A stretch of DNA of 64,000 bases from Phaseolus vulgaris (GCF_000499845.2 NC_023755.2:827732-891731); one strand, 5' to 3'; positions 37,159-50,818 are shown, numbered from the stretch's first letter. Numbers and translations are program-made. Notes: generated by a model not told the origin, from the sequence alone.

Positions 37159-38769
37159 TTCAGTTGTATCTATAAATCCTGGTCTTTTCTAGAATGTTTA
37201 TACGATCTTGTTATTGAATTTAGGTTGGGATTATTTTCCCTTTAACTGCTGCTGCCATTGTCAATGGAAGCTTAAGAAAAAATCATTATAATAGAAAATT
37301 ATAGATGTGTGAGCAATTTTGATGAATTCCCTTCAATACTCATGACAATTTATGAAGCTATGTTAAATGGGGGAGGAAAAATATTTATCTGCACTACACT
37401 TCATCCCTGTCATTTTTCAGTGTTGAAAGATCTGCTTCCATTTTCTCTTGATTCTTTCTGTAGTTATTAAACTTTTAGGCTGTAAGTTTCTTGCTTCCAT
37501 GTTCTCCTATTTCTTATACTTGTCAAGAAATGTTAGGTACATAGCTTGAAAGTTTCATTAGAATTTCATCAATCACTTATTATACCCACTCACATTGGCA
37601 CTGCCAGATAATAGTTCATCAAGTTTCATCCATTCAAACTTTTAGAAACAAAGATTAATGGGTAAACCGCTTAATTAAGTACTTATTCTAAAAGCTTTTA
37701 TCATAAAACTGCCATAAGACTAACTGCGAAGCTTCCTAAAATAAATTTAAAAACTTACTTGAAATGCATTCTTCTATGCATCCCTTAATGGGAAATGTCA
37801 GTATCTTAGAGAATTTGTGCACTCAAGCATCCCAAGTATTCCCCATTTGTGAAATAATCCATTCATTAACCAAGAATTCCTCCATAGTTGACTGAAAACA
37901 ACAGCTGACAAATTTTCAGCCAGCATCAACTTAAGAAGCAGGTTTCATTCACAACAAAGTTATAGCATCTTTCACAACCTCTAAGTAAACCCTTCAATCT
38001 TCCACAATCGAATCAATCTCATGACACATAAAGGCATTACCAAGTTGCACACAAAATCCTAATTTCTCTAGCTTATCAACTAAAAACTCAGAAGGAATAG
38101 TTTGTTGAGCAGTGAAAGAATATGCAAAAGAACTTCACAAAAGTTCACTAGAAATTGGGAACACATATCACTAAGCATTGAAAGAAAAAGTTGAAGAACA
38201 AGTGAGTTATACACTCCATCAAGTGCAATAACTTCTAAACTCAGAAAATAATGAATTTGACAAGTAAATACATAGTCTGTTCATAAGTAAAAGACAGTAA
38301 TTCTTGAATAGTTCTCCAGTTAGGCTTACAACATCAAATCTCTGTTTTTGCAATCAAACTCCACACATATCTAGACACTCAATTCAGAGTTTCTTCATGT
38401 ATGAGCATTATTTCTACACTTAAGAAGCAGGTTTCATTGCTCTTGTGAAGGAGAACTAGAGAAGACAATTAATAGAAATAGATAAACTCTGCAGTTTTAT
38501 ATAAGGCAAATAACCCCTTTGCTTAAAAAAGAACCACAAATTTAAATTTACAAACTGAAAAAACACCAGCTGACAAGCTGCAGTTTCAACATGTACAATC
38601 GGAAGCTTTAACAATGAAAACAAACTTCAAAACAAAACGTACACAAAGAATCTGTAGCTTCATGTTTACAAGAGAAGCTCACAAAAATTCTCTATTTCAT
38701 TGGTCATAGATAGTAAATAGAAGATACAAACAACAAAATCAGTTATATCAATTTCTTTCTATGATATTC

Positions 38770-39235
38770 TCCAACCATAAGTCAGGAAAATGAAACCACA
38801 AAGATCTTCCTCTGTCTTTATCATTAAAAACCTGGAAGCCCTCAGAATTCTTCCTCTTCAGGAGTCCATTTATGATTTTTTGATAAGTAAAGATATCAGA
38901 ATTGCATTGCTTGGCAATCATAATATGAAGGATCTCAGATACTCGAGCATATTATCTCTCCTTACATAACTCCCTAATAAGTGCATTGAAAACAACATTG
39001 TCTGGATGTAAGCCATTTTCCAAAAGTTTCCTAAGAAGTTCATACCCTTTCAAAACTTTGTTTTCTTCACAAAAATGTCATTATCAGAAATCCAAAAGTT
39101 TTCACATTAATGCTAGCAACAACACCGGATTCTGTCATCTGTTCATACAATGTCCAAACCAGATTAGTCCTCCCAGCAGTCAAACAACTCAACATATATG
39201 CATTCCAAGTTGTTACAAGGGACAACCCGAACATA
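38770..39235 (-). pseudogene. Pentatricopeptide-repeat (PPR) protein fragment, disrupted
   Basis: The minus strand reads TWNAYMLSCLTAGRTNLVWT and LYEQMTESGVV, then after a frame change GYELLRKLLENGLHPDN and VVFNALIRELCKER, a TAA stop, and VSEILHIMIAKQCNSD and IFTYQKIINGLLKRKN. These are typical 35-residue PPR units. At least one frameshift and one stop disrupt it and there is no organelle-targeting start, so it is a dead fragment. In the second duplicated unit only about 90 bases remain (60745-60835). Confidence 0.75.
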
Positions 39236-40389
39236 ACTTTGTTTTTGGACAGTAATCATGAATAAATCCACAATCGTATATGAGATTTGTGTAATTAAAT
39301 TTATTTTGATCTTAACTATTATTTATGCTAATTTTGTGTTTTTAATCGAAGTAAGTAGTCTGACTAGACAATTTAATCTTTACATGCAATAGATGTTCTG
39401 ATAGTAGCATTTGTCTAGACCATTTGAATGAAGTATCTAACTAAATTAGTAATTTTATTAGAAATCTTAATATTCTATAATGTTTATTATCATCAAAATA
39501 TATAAACTCCTATGTTACGAGATCGTCTAACTGATTATACCATCTACAACTTAAAACAAGTTTCATCATCTATCATGTGACAAATGTTTAACTCAATCTT
39601 ACAACAGTGTCAAGTGTGAAATAAATATTTCTTCAATAATTGTTAAACTCTTTTTTTTGACTAAACTCGTAGTTATAAAAAAATAGATTCCTTATACATA
39701 AATGGAAATATTATTTTTCTATAATAATAACATATAAATAATTTTTTATTGAATTTTTAATGTTATAATAATTATATTTTATAGGTAGTTTTTTCCTAAA
39801 ATAATAAAATAAATTATACAAATAAAAGCAAAATCAATTACCAATTGGGTATACTAAATAAACAATGGTCAGAGGGGAAATCCTAATAGTTAAAGATTAA
39901 TTCTAATAGATAAAGGTAATATGGATAAGTAATTGTGTACATTAAGAAAGTTGTTATTAATGATTATAGAAATAGATGAACTTAATTATATAAGTTTTTT
40001 TTATTTTAAATCAATAAAAAATTCAAAATTATTTTGTAAAATTAAAAAAAAATTAGAATTGACTTTTCTTCATAAAATAATTTGATCAAAATCTACAGTG
40101 TTATTAATTAACAAAAAATTGTTTGATGTATAATTTTAAAATATTATTTGAAATTAGTAATTTTCAATTGCATAAAAATACATTACCAAATGAAAAAAAA
40201 AAGTTTAGATGGTTACTATAATTTAATTAAATTCTATAAATATTTTAAAAAAATAAACTATCAACTATTTTGGTATTTAAAACAATCTCTATTCTTTTAT
40301 TTAATGATAAGATTAGTAAATATTTTTAAAACTTTACTACTTCACCTATCATAAGCTAATGTTGACACCTATCAACCGACCTATTTCTA

Positions 40390-40668
40390 CACTATAAAAA
40401 TTCATAAAATATAAATCAATTTTTAAAGACAAAAAATAATTAGTTACTATAGTGACTAAATTAGATACTACTTTAGAGATTAACAAAATTTTGGTTTCTA
40501 AATTAGTTTCTATTATTGTTAAATAGTTTTTAAATTGGTGTTTAATTAACAATCAAGATTTTTTTTATCAAATTTAGAATCTAAATAATTGATAGCAAAG
40601 ACATCAATTTAGAAACCATTTAACAATAATATAAACTAATTCAGAAATTAAATATTTTTTATTCTCTA
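40390..40668. mobile_element. CACTA-type MITE, present in unit 1 only
   Basis: Begins CACTATAAAAATTCATAAAA and carries the family interior (GTGACTAAATTAGATAC, GAAACCATTTAACAATAATA). The right terminus is degraded. The matching place in the second unit (about 61576-61590) has only TATAGCTCTACTA. Confidence 0.6.
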
Positions 40669-41725
40669 ATATATGATAACAAAGTAAATCACTTCAATGA
40701 AGATTATCTATAAAAATTTCTTAAAAATAAAAATTGTAGATATTCTTTACTTGTACAATTTGGTTAAGGCAACTTGAATTCACAATAGATATGAAGATTG
40801 ACTTGTTGGAAAAAGATGATTTGACACATTCATTTCACAATCCCTTATACTAATAAAATAATATTTTAAATTAATAAATAAAATAAATATATTTTAAATA
40901 TTAATTTATTGAATTGTTAAATGAGATATTTATTTTTTGTACACTCAACACTAGTTGAAATTACTATGGTGGTGTAGCTTTCATCATTACTTTTGGTAGC
41001 AACCAAAACGTACTAACTATTTATCATAGATGTACAGTACCAATTTTGTCAAAAAAGTTAGGCCACTTTTTTTAATAAATAAAAAAATTATTAAATAAAA
41101 ATTAATTTTAAATAAAAAATAAGTAGACTAAAAAAATTATTGGTTTCTAAATTAGTTTTTATTATTAATAAATATTTTTTAAATTAATATATAATTTACT
41201 ACCAAATTTAAAATTTAAATAATTGATAGTTAAAACTTTGGTAGTTAATTAGATATTAATTTAAAAATTATTTATTAATAATAAAAATTAATTTAAAAAT
41301 AAATAATTTTTTTAATCTTCAGTTAATATAACAACTAATTATTTTTAGTATTTAAAATTTGTTTTAATGTAATAATTTTTTAGTAATTAGTAGTGAAACA
41401 CCAATTAATCTCGTGAATCAAGATTTTAATTAATCTTAACTAATTAATAAATATTTTCATTTATTAAACTAAAAAGTTAAATTCTAATCACATATACACC
41501 TTTAAAAAAACCACACTTCCAAATCCAATGGCTGCCCCCATAGAGTCCACAACATACAAATTCAAAGTTTTAAGTCCCATTTTTTTATGTATATATATTA
41601 TAATTTAATAACTTTTTAAGAAAAGAATTCAAATTTGAATTGTGGTTGCATTAACTGAATATTTTGTTGCAAGTTGTGTGAAAATGATAGTGTGGTTTTG
41701 ACAGGTTTTGAAATTGGAAAGAAGC

Positions 41726-41733
41726 TATAAAAG
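41726..41733 (+). promoter_or_regulatory. TATA box of reductase D
   Basis: TATAAAAG, 52 bases before the ATG; identical context and nearly the same spacing upstream of gene E. Confidence 0.7.
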
Positions 41734-41777
41734 AGGGTGTGTGATGGTGGATCCTCATAGTAAGCATTTGCTTAAAA

Positions 41778-44700
41778 ATGGAGGGAAGAAAGAGTAAGAT
41801 TGTTATATTTGGAGGAAGTGGTTACATTGGGAAGTACTTGGTTAAGGCAAGTGTGTCATTAGGTCATCCAACTTTTGTTTATACTCGTCCTCTTAATGCA
41901 CAAACTTCTTCTTCTAAGGCACAACTTTGCAAGGAGTTCAATCATATGGGAGTCACACTTGTTCAAGTTAGTATATTATCTTCTTTCCTTTTTTTTTAGC
42001 CTTTTAAAAAATAATAAAATAAATGAGTTAATCTTTAACTCGATCTGATATTTATATGTAAAGGTTTGCATTCTATTTATGTATTATTATTATTAATTTT
42101 TTTAGTTAGGGATGATAATGTGGGGCGGTCCGTCAACTTGCAATTTGTAATGAAAAACACGAGAGACTCGTTATTTTGGTCTGTTGATATGTTTAGGTCT
42201 ATCACGCACAATCCATAAATCATGTGAGTCAAGTACGGGTGGGGTAGGCCGCATAATAATAAAAATGATGTTTTTTCATGTACTTCCCCAAATTTCTTCC
42301 TGCACCCCATTACTTCTGAAAGTCGAATTCCAAAAATGAAAATAATTGTTCTAGATTCCGAAAGGTAAAATAGTTGTTTCGGAAATATTACTCTGATTTT
42401 TTTATTTTTTTTGACTTTTATGTTATGGAAATTAAATTTTAAAATTGTTGAGATGCAGGAGGTGTAGGAAAAAATAACCTGATAAAAAAAATACAAATTT
42501 GTCTTCTCTATGTTGTGAAAGTTAAATTTTATAAATTAAGTTAGTTGATAAAAGTTATCCAAACTTAAATGTGAAAGAACTTAACTTTTATCTGAATATG
42601 AGTATGGTTGCATGAGCAGGGAGAGTTTGAGCATGAACAGATTTTGGCAGTGATTAAAGAAGTAGACATTGTGATATGTGCACTTCCTTACCCTCAAGTG
42701 ATGGAGCAACTCAAAATCATAGAAGCTATCAAAGTTGCTGGTAATATAAAGGTATCAATCAAAATATTTTCCATGCTTATTAACAATATTTTGGTTTTGT
42801 TCCAGTTAAAAATTAAGAAAGTATAAACATTACTATGAAATTTGATATTTCAATGAGACATTAGTTAAGAAGGTATAAACATTACTATGAAATCTAACAT
42901 CATAATCAGACATCAATTAAGAATGTATAGACATTACTATGAAATCTGACATCATAATCAGACATCAATTAAGAATGTATAGACATTACTATGAAATTTG
43001 ACATCATAATCAGACATCAGTTAAGAATGTATATAGACATTACTATGAAATTTGACATACTAGACATCAGTTAAGAAGATATAGACATTACTATGAAATC
43101 CGATATATTAATCATACATCGATTAAGAAGATATATAGACATTACTATGAAATATGACATCATAACCAAACATCAGTTAAGAATGTATAAACATTACTAT
43201 GAAATCTGATATATTAATCTGACATCAGTTAAGAAGATATAAACATTATTATGAAATCTGACATCTTAACTAGTTAAGAAGTATAAACATTACTATGAAA
43301 TTTGATATATCAATCAAACATCGGTTAAGAAGATATAGACGTTATTATGAAATCTGACATCTTAACCAAACATCAATTAAAAAGGTATAGACACTATTAT
43401 AAAATCTGACATCTTAACCAAACATTTTAGTTAGACTACAATAAGATTTTCAAATAATTATAAATAAGAAAAGATATAGGTTTGTTTACTAAATTTAAGT
43501 TTTTTCTTATCATTTATAAAAATTTATATTAGAAAATTATTGATAGATTTTATTGTTTTTACATTAACTGGTGTTGCAGAGATTTCTTCCATCAGATTTT
43601 GGAGTGGAAGAAGATAGAGTAAAACCTCTTCCTCCATTCCAAGCTTTTCTTGACAAGAAAAGAAAAATTAGGAGAGAAATTGAAGCATCTGAGATTCCTT
43701 ATACCTTTATCTCTGCCAATTGCTTTGCTGCATACTTTGTTAATTATCTCCTTCGTCCTTATGACAAAACCAACCATACTATGGTTTATGGTAGTGGTGA
43801 TGCCAAAGGTACACATTTTATTTATTTATTTTATTTAACAATTACTACTGAAAAATTATTAAATAAAAATTAATTAATTAACTAAATTAGATACTATTTT
43901 AGAAATTAGAAAATTATTAATATCTAAATTAGTTTCTATTATTGATAAATAGTGTTTAACTTGGTAGCTAACACTCAAGAAAATCATCAAATTGCAACTG
44001 ATCTTGGAGACCAAAATAATTAGTTATTATGAACTAAATTAGAGACCATTTTAGAAGACTAAAAAAATTATTGGTATGTTTATATTATTAATAAAAATTT
44101 ATAAAATAGTTTTTAATTTGGTATCTGACTATTAACTACCAAGGTTTTAGCTACTAATATATTAGATACCAATTTAGAAATCATTTTATAAATTTTTACT
44201 AATAATAGAAATCACTCTAGATACAAATAAATTTTTAGTCTCTAAAATAATAATTAATTTAGTTAATATAATGACTAATTATTTTTTGTCTCTAATTTTG
44301 GTTGCTATTTAATAGATTTCTTATAGTGTAATTAACTACTAAGATTTTAGTTATCAATTATTTAAATTTTAAACCCTAAACCCTAAAGTTGATAGTTAAA
44401 ACATTGGTAATTAATTATACATCAGTTTCACACTATCTATCAGAGACTAATTTAAATATCAATAATGTTTTTAGTCCATAAAATAATATCTAATTTAGTT
44501 AATATAAAAAATAATAATAATTTTTTAATTTTTCTTTTGAATTTTCAATTCATTTTCTCTACACATTGCCTTGGGACAATGAAGAAAAATCTCATGTAAA
44601 AATTGCATTATTCATCAGCTGTGCTAAACTATGAAGAAGACATTGCCATGTACTCCATTAAAGCAGCAAATGATCCAAGAACATGCAATCGTGTTGTTAT

Positions 44701-46244
44701 TTATCGACCCTCAAAGAACATTATATCACAAAATGATTTGATTTCATTGTGGGAACAAAAAAGTGGCAAGAATTTTCTCAAGGATTTTGTTTCAGAGGAA
44801 GAGATTATCAAACTATCACAGAGTAAGACATTTTATTAACTTCTTTTCCTTCATATCAACTTTATAATTAGGTTTAATTGCATATCTTATCTTTCAATAA
44901 TTAGTTATTCTTCAAATTAAATCATTTAACTACATAATTATGTTGTAGTTAAGCATATTACATCATGATGACTTAATTACATTTTTTTTCTTTCACAATT
45001 GTGATATAAAAGTGTAATTAAGACATCTTAGCATAGTAACAAATCAACATGTCATTGTTTGGTTACACTTAAATAAAATTCAATAAATAATTAAAAATGA
45101 AAATAATTTATAATTAAAACATTGTCTTCATGTTCATAAGAAACACTTAAATTGATTAAATATATCTCATTTTTAATTCAAACATGAAAATAAAGATGAC
45201 TATATACATATTTATCACATTTTCACGATCTAGTCTAAATTATTACTCTAAAAAAATTATTAAATAAAAATTAATGTTAGAGATCTCGTTTAAATTATTA
45301 CACTACAAGAAAATTATTAAATAAAAATTAGTTTTAGAAATAAAAAAATAATTAGTTACTATATTAATTAAATTAAATATTATTTTAAAGACTAAGAAAA
45401 TTATTCGTATATAAAGTGATTTATATTATTAATAAAATTTATAAACTAGTTTCTAAATTAATATCTAATTAGATATAAAGATTTTAATTACTAATGTAGT
45501 GTTAAAACACTCTATTTATTTAAAACTTTATTTTAAAATTTATATAATTATAATTTTTTTCATTGTTATTTGAATTTAAGAGAGTTAAATACATGCCAGT
45601 TTAATATTGAATTTGTTAAAAATCTCAATTAAAAAAAATTATGAGTTAAACTTGAAAGATATTTTCTTAATATATTACCTTTATACACTTAATTATGAGA
45701 AATCAACATCGTACAATTAAGATTCACTTAAAAAAAATTTGTTTCGGTATCATAAAAAATATATTCTCACATCGATTATGAGTCGGAGTCGAAGTCAATG
45801 TAGTTTAAATACACTTTTTCTTCTTTAATCTATTGATACATTTTGAAAAATAAAATCGTGACATAATTTAAAAACTTCAAAACGAACAATATCTTTAAAA
45901 CATAATTAAAATTGCAATACAAAATTGTGTGAATGTAAAATATGCAAATACTTTGCATTTTCATTACAATTAAATTTTATTTTCTTGATGGTTTATGTTA
46001 AAATTAAAAATGAATTATGTTAAAGTTGTTTAATGTTGTTGCAGCTTTACCTTCTCCACAGAATATTCCAGTTTCCATTCTCCACAGTATATTTGTTAGA
46101 GGAGACCTGATGAACTTTGAGATTGGAGAAGATGACCTTGAAGCTTCACAACTATATCCAGATTATGAATATACCTCCATTGATCAACTTCTTAATATCT
46201 TTCTTCTTCATCCTTTGCCTTCTGCATCAGCTGCTTTTGAATGA
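41778..46244 (+). CDS. Eugenol/isoeugenol-synthase-like NADPH reductase, copy D
   Basis: Exons 41778-41966, 42620-42751, 43580-43808, 44619-44822, 46045-46244. They total 954 nt, 317 aa, with no stop and the same intron phases as A-C; the first donor is CAA|GTTAGT. It has the NADPH loop GGSGYIG and a family Lys at about residue 134 ([11 protein letters not shown]). Unlike A-C it keeps the standard [13 protein letters not shown] and [17 protein letters not shown] motifs, and [14 protein letters not shown]. It is therefore the copy closest to characterised phenylpropene synthases, and the best candidate in the window for NADPH-dependent formation of eugenol or isoeugenol from coniferyl esters. 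Intron 1 has a possible hAT-type remnant (about 42105-42500), intron 2 a 52-bp minisatellite, and intron 3 a CACTA MITE. Its own TATA box is unlike that of A-C, so it is a separate lineage. Confidence 0.9.
42830..43430 (+). repeat. Minisatellite, about 52-bp unit, in intron 2 of copy D
   Basis: About eleven imperfect tandem units built on GTATAGACATTACTATGAAA and TCTGACATCATAATCAGACA. Two adjacent units start AAGAATGTAT at 42919 and 42971, a period of 52. The same array begins in gene E at about 63740 with a different order of variants. Confidence 0.85.
43972..44328. mobile_element. CACTA-type MITE in intron 3 of copy D
   Basis: Starts CACTCAAGAAAATCATC and ends GATTTCTTATAGTG. It is flanked by TAA at 43969-43971 and 44329-44331, a 3-bp duplication. 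The interior matches the family (GAGACCATTTTAGAAGACTA, TTTAGATACCAATTTAGAAA-like phrases). Confidence 0.72.
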
Positions 46245-47692
46245 ACATCTGCAATGTATTTTTTTTATTTTTAATAATATTATTTTTCATCAGTCATAGT
46301 CATCATTCATCTGTTGACAAATGATGGTTGATGACAGATGATTATTATTATTTGAAGTGTCAATCTGTTAAGATATAAAGTTGACAAATGATGGTTAATG
46401 ACAAATGATTATTATTATTTGAAGCGTCAATCTGTTAAGATATCAAGTTTGATATTGATGATATTTTTCACAATAACTGTTTCAAATCTCAGCATAAAGT
46501 CAAAATTTAAAGTGTTTTTACTGTAAAAATTTCACATATAACTCAATTATAATATATACAATAAATTTACAATTGTTTATTTTAATTTATGTTGTGTTTA
46601 AACACTTTAGGATTGAATTAATATGGTGAAAATGTTGGTATAAAATAAAAAATGATTAATTTTACCTGTAAATAACACCTTCAAAGTAATTAATAAGCCA
46701 AAAAATACTGGTATAAAACAAGAGAATTCTCAATTTCCAAATAAACATTTATGCATGAAAAAAATGACAAATGCAAAATTCAAAGCAATGCAACATTAAA
46801 TAAAGTCACAGTTTGATTTTCTGCTGTTACATAAAAATACATTACCAATCTTTTTAAGTATATATAATTTTTTTCTTATATTAATATTTCATTTTAATTA
46901 TTCTATTATTTTATAATTAATAGAGTAGTTATCCGCCTTAACAGTTTTTTTTGATTTAAATAAAATAATTAAAAAAAGTAGTTAATACGTAATTATCAAA
47001 CAGTTTTTTTAAAATTTAAATAAAATAATTAATAAAGTAGTTATCAGTTTTTTTCATTTAAATAAAATAACTATAAAAAAAATTAATAGAGTAGTTACTG
47101 AACACTTTTTCTGATTTAAATAAAATAATTAAAAAACAGTTAATAAGTAGTTATCAAACAACTTTTTTAAATTTAAATAAAATAATTACAGAGTAGTTGA
47201 AAGATAAAACAATTTTTTATATTTTATAACCACTTTTTTTTACACAATTATTTTTTATTTTATCTTTATATTAATAATATTTTATTTTATTATTTTATTA
47301 AGAATATTTTCATTACTATTTTAAGTTATTAAATACATGAAGGTGTAGTATGTATTTCTGCTAGTAAATAATAACTTTTAATTACATAAAAATACATTAC
47401 CAAATGAAATAATAATAGAACGTTTATATGATTACTATAATTTAATTAACTCTATAAATAGTTAAAAAGAAGTTTAAACTATCAACTATTTTTGTATATA
47501 AAAACAATCTCTATTCTTCTATTTATTGTTAAAAATAATTACTAAAACGTAAATTATATGTTTATTTCTCTCTTAATATGATTTATCTAAGATTTAATTC
47601 ATATAAGTTAGTAGAGAGTATCGTAACTATAAAAATTAAAATGACTAATCAATTAAACCAAATATTATTGTATTACATTTTAAAATTATATA
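46245..47692. repeat. Tandem-repeat-rich spacer between reductase D and the Helitron
   Basis: 46310-46446 is a two-unit direct repeat of about 67 bases (GACAAATGATGGTTGATGAC ... CAATCTGTTAAGATAT). 46920-47215 holds about five units of roughly 50-60 bases (GATTTAAATAAAATAATTAA ... AGTAGTTA). 47380-47560 repeats DNA from about 40140-40350 upstream of gene D (ACATAAAAATACATTACCAA). No gene was seen. Confidence 0.7.
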
Positions 47693-47869
47693 TCTATACC
47701 TATATATAAAGGGGATTCCCCTTTTAACTACCATCTTATTTAATCTTTATATCTTATTATTTTATTTGTCATTTTATAAAGAGTTTAAATTTTATATCTC
47801 AAAGAGTTTAAACATTCTACAATTGCATCTTTTTTTCCAATTCATCTTCCACTTTTATCCCATCAAACT

Positions 47870-48110
47870 TTTTATCATCTTTTTCTCCTTTTCATTAAAC
47901 TTTTTATCATCTTTTTCTCCTTTTCATTACACTTTTTATCATCTTTTTCTCCCGTTCATCTTCACTTTTATCCCATCAAACTTTCTATCCTCTTTTTATC
48001 ATATTTCTCTCCCGATCATCTTCACTCTTACCCCATCAAACTTTCTATCATTTCTATCATCTTTTTCTCCCAATCATCTTCACTTTTATCCCATCAAACT
48101 TTCATTTTTC
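47870..48110 (+). repeat. Pyrimidine-rich minisatellite inside the Helitron
   Basis: Variable-length units of TTTTATCATCTTTTTCTCC followed by CATCAAACTTTCTATC or TTCATTACAC. They keep one frame open for about 140 codons with low-complexity Ser/Phe/Leu content, which is a repeat effect and not a gene. Confidence 0.75.
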
Positions 48111-48599
48111 AAATTCAAATTACCAGAAGTCGCAAGTTCCAGAATCACCACTTCCGTTCAATCCGTAAGTGTTGTTTTTCAACTATAAAATATATATATT
48201 TTGATTTTACTTTTATTGATTATTCATTTATGAATGTCTTTGGCATTATATGATGACAATATTATAATTATTGTGCTCACACAAACAAATAGAATTATTA
48301 AAAAGTTGAAAGAGAAATTAAGTACTAGAAAAAAATGCACCAATGAGAGAGATTACTATATGAGAAAACATATAGGAAGTTTCCATCCAAAGGATCTTGA
48401 GAGGCATTGCAGTGATGGGTGAGTTGCAGGGATTATGGTTTGTTCCTTAGAGTTCGAAAATTGTTTATTAGGAGTTTAGGGATTACGATGATTTTCTTAA
48501 CCCATGTTTGTTGAGTTATTATATTAATTAATATATTAGTATTAGTACAAAAGGGTATTAAAAATTAAATATTAAATATTAAATATTCAAAATTCAAAA

Positions 48600-49625
48600 T
48601 TTTAAATTTTAAATTTTAAATTTAAAATGGTAGTTAAGAGGAGATCCCCTATATATAGGTAATTTAAAATTTAAAATTTAAAATTCAAAATTTACTATTT
48701 TAAATTTAAAATGGTAGTTAAAAGGAGATCCCCTATATATAGATAATTTAAAATTTAAAATTTAAAATTTAAAATTTAATATTTATTAGTACATAAAACA
48801 TATACGAAATTAAATATTAAATATAAAAAATTAAATATTAAAAAATTAAAATTAAAATTCAAAATTTTAAATTTTAAATTTTAAATGGTAGTTAAGAGGA
48901 GATCCAAGAAATTTAAAATATAAAATTTAATATTTAATATTTAAAATTCAAAATTTAGTTTTTAAAAAAATTAAAAATTAAATATTAAAAATTAAAAATT
49001 AAAAATTTCAAATTTTAAATGGTAGTTAAGAGGAGATCTCCTATATAGGTAATTTAAAATTTAATATTTAAAATTCACTATTTTAAATTTAAAATGGTAG
49101 TGAAGAAGAGATCCCCTATATATAGGTAATTTAAAATTTAAAATTTAATATTTAATATTTAAAATTCAAAATTCACTATTTTAAATTTAAAATGGTAGTT
49201 AAAAGGAGATCCCCTATATATATATAGATAATTTTAAATTTTAAATTTAATATTTAATATTTAAAATTTAAAATTTATTAGTACATAAAACGTATACGAA
49301 ATTAAATATTCAAAATTAAATATTAATTATTAAAAAATTAAAATTAAAATTCAAAATTTTAAATTTTAAATTTTAAATGGTAGTTAAGAGGACATCCCGG
49401 TAATTTAAAATATAAAATATAAAATTTAATATTTAAAATTCAAAATTTAGTTTTAAAAAAAATTAAATATTTAAAATTCAAAATTCAAAATTTTACATTT
49501 TAAATGGTAGTTAAGAGGATATCTCCTATATAGGTAATTTAAAATTCATAATTTAAAATTCACTATTTTAAATTTAAAATGGTAGTTAGGAGGAGATCCC
49601 CTATATATAGGTAATTTAAAATTTA
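48600..49625 (+). repeat. Array of inverted Helitron 5'-end copies
   Basis: Nine units of ATGGTAGTTAAGAGGAGATC plus CCCTATATATAGGTAATTT occur at about 48628, 48710, 48886, 49019, 49095, 49192, 49377, 49506 and 49579, separated by TTTAAAATTTAAAATT filler of varying length. The unit is the reverse complement of the element's own 5' terminal region (47699-47737, CCTATATATAAAGGGGATTC then CCCTTTTAACTACCAT). Confidence 0.8.
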
Positions 49626-50818
49626 ATATTTAATATTTAAAATTCAAAATTTAGATTTAAAAAATAAAGAAGTTACAAAATAAAAAATATCTCCTCTCAT
49701 ATATTTTTAAAATAATAAAATAAAACATAAATATAAGGATAAAATTTGAATAAAATACTATTAAATAATAAAATTTGAATAAATACTATTAAATAAATAT
49801 ATGGATTAAATTTTTTTTTTAAATATTTTCATATTTTATATATTTATTTTCACATTTTGAAAAATATATTCTGAATATATTTTTTATTTACGCTGTCTAT
49901 TTTTTCCATCTAAATAAATAAAATATTAAATAATATATACATATTTTTTTTAAATATTATCATATTTTATGTATTTATTTTCACATTTCGTAAAATATTT
50001 TTTGAAAATATTTTTAATTTAGCTATCTATTTTCTATCACATACTTTTTTTCTCTTGCTATATGTATGTTTGCATTGCAATAGTGTTTTTATAATTTGTT
50101 TTGCTTTTAGTATTGATTTATATTTTAGAATTTTTTAAATAATTATTCTAATGTTTATTATTATTTTTTTGCATTTTAATACATTACATAACGAAATGGA
50201 AAATATAAGTGCTTTTTATACATTTATTTTCACATTTTGAAAAATATTTTCTAAAGATATTTTTTTTACGCTACTTTTTTAAACAATATATTGATGAAAT
50301 TTTTTTTAAAAATATTATCATATTTTATATATTTATTTTTATATTTTTGCGAATTATTTTATGAAGATATTTTTTAATTATATTTTTTCATTTACATAAA
50401 CAATATTTAATATATAGATCAAAGTGTTTTTTAAATATTATCATATTTTATATATTTATTTTCACATTTTGTAAAATATTTTCTGAAAATATTTTTAATT
50501 TAGCTATCAATTTTTTGTCACATACTAATTTTTTTTTCTTCCTGTATGTATGTTTGCATTGCATTACTGATTTTTGGTTTTCTTTATTTGTTTGCAACAG
50601 TGTTTTTATAATTTGTTTTGCTTTTAGTTTTGATTTATATTTTAGAATTTTTTAAATAATTTTTCTAATGTTTATTATTTTTTTACAGTTTAATACATTA
50701 CACAACAAAATTTAAAATATAAATACAAAAGATGAATAGTAGAACGACAAAACTAAACTTGAAACTAAATATTGCAAACATAAAACGAAGAATGACCTGG
50801 AACAAAGGACTGAAATCA

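Larger units (their letters stand above)
37159..41720. other. MEE50 3' flank, PPR remnant and upstream DNA of reductase D
   Basis: 37159-37510 is 3'UTR and flank, duplicated at 58883-59235. From 37515 to 41720 the sequence is repeated at about 59950-62650 with several indels. 38500-38997 is present here but missing from the second unit, while about 710 bases at 59237-59950 are missing here. 38770-39235 is a PPR pseudogene. About 40390-40668 is a CACTA MITE absent from the second unit. 40140-40350 resembles 47380-47560. No intact gene was seen. Confidence 0.65.

Noticed and set aside
42077..42496. 139-codon minus-strand reading in intron 1 of gene D
   Set aside because: The matching intron in gene E keeps only part of it in another frame. 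The sequence near 42105 (TTAGGGATGATAATGTGGGG) resembles the end of a hAT-type non-autonomous element, so the reading is probably an accident of transposon DNA.
44370..44388. Telomere-like AAACCCTAAACCCTAAA
   Set aside because: Only about two repeats, within degenerate MITE DNA in an intron; not a telomere or interstitial telomere array.
47766..48188. 140-codon plus-strand reading
   Set aside because: It consists of pyrimidine-rich minisatellite units inside the Helitron; composition is Phe/Ser/Leu low complexity.
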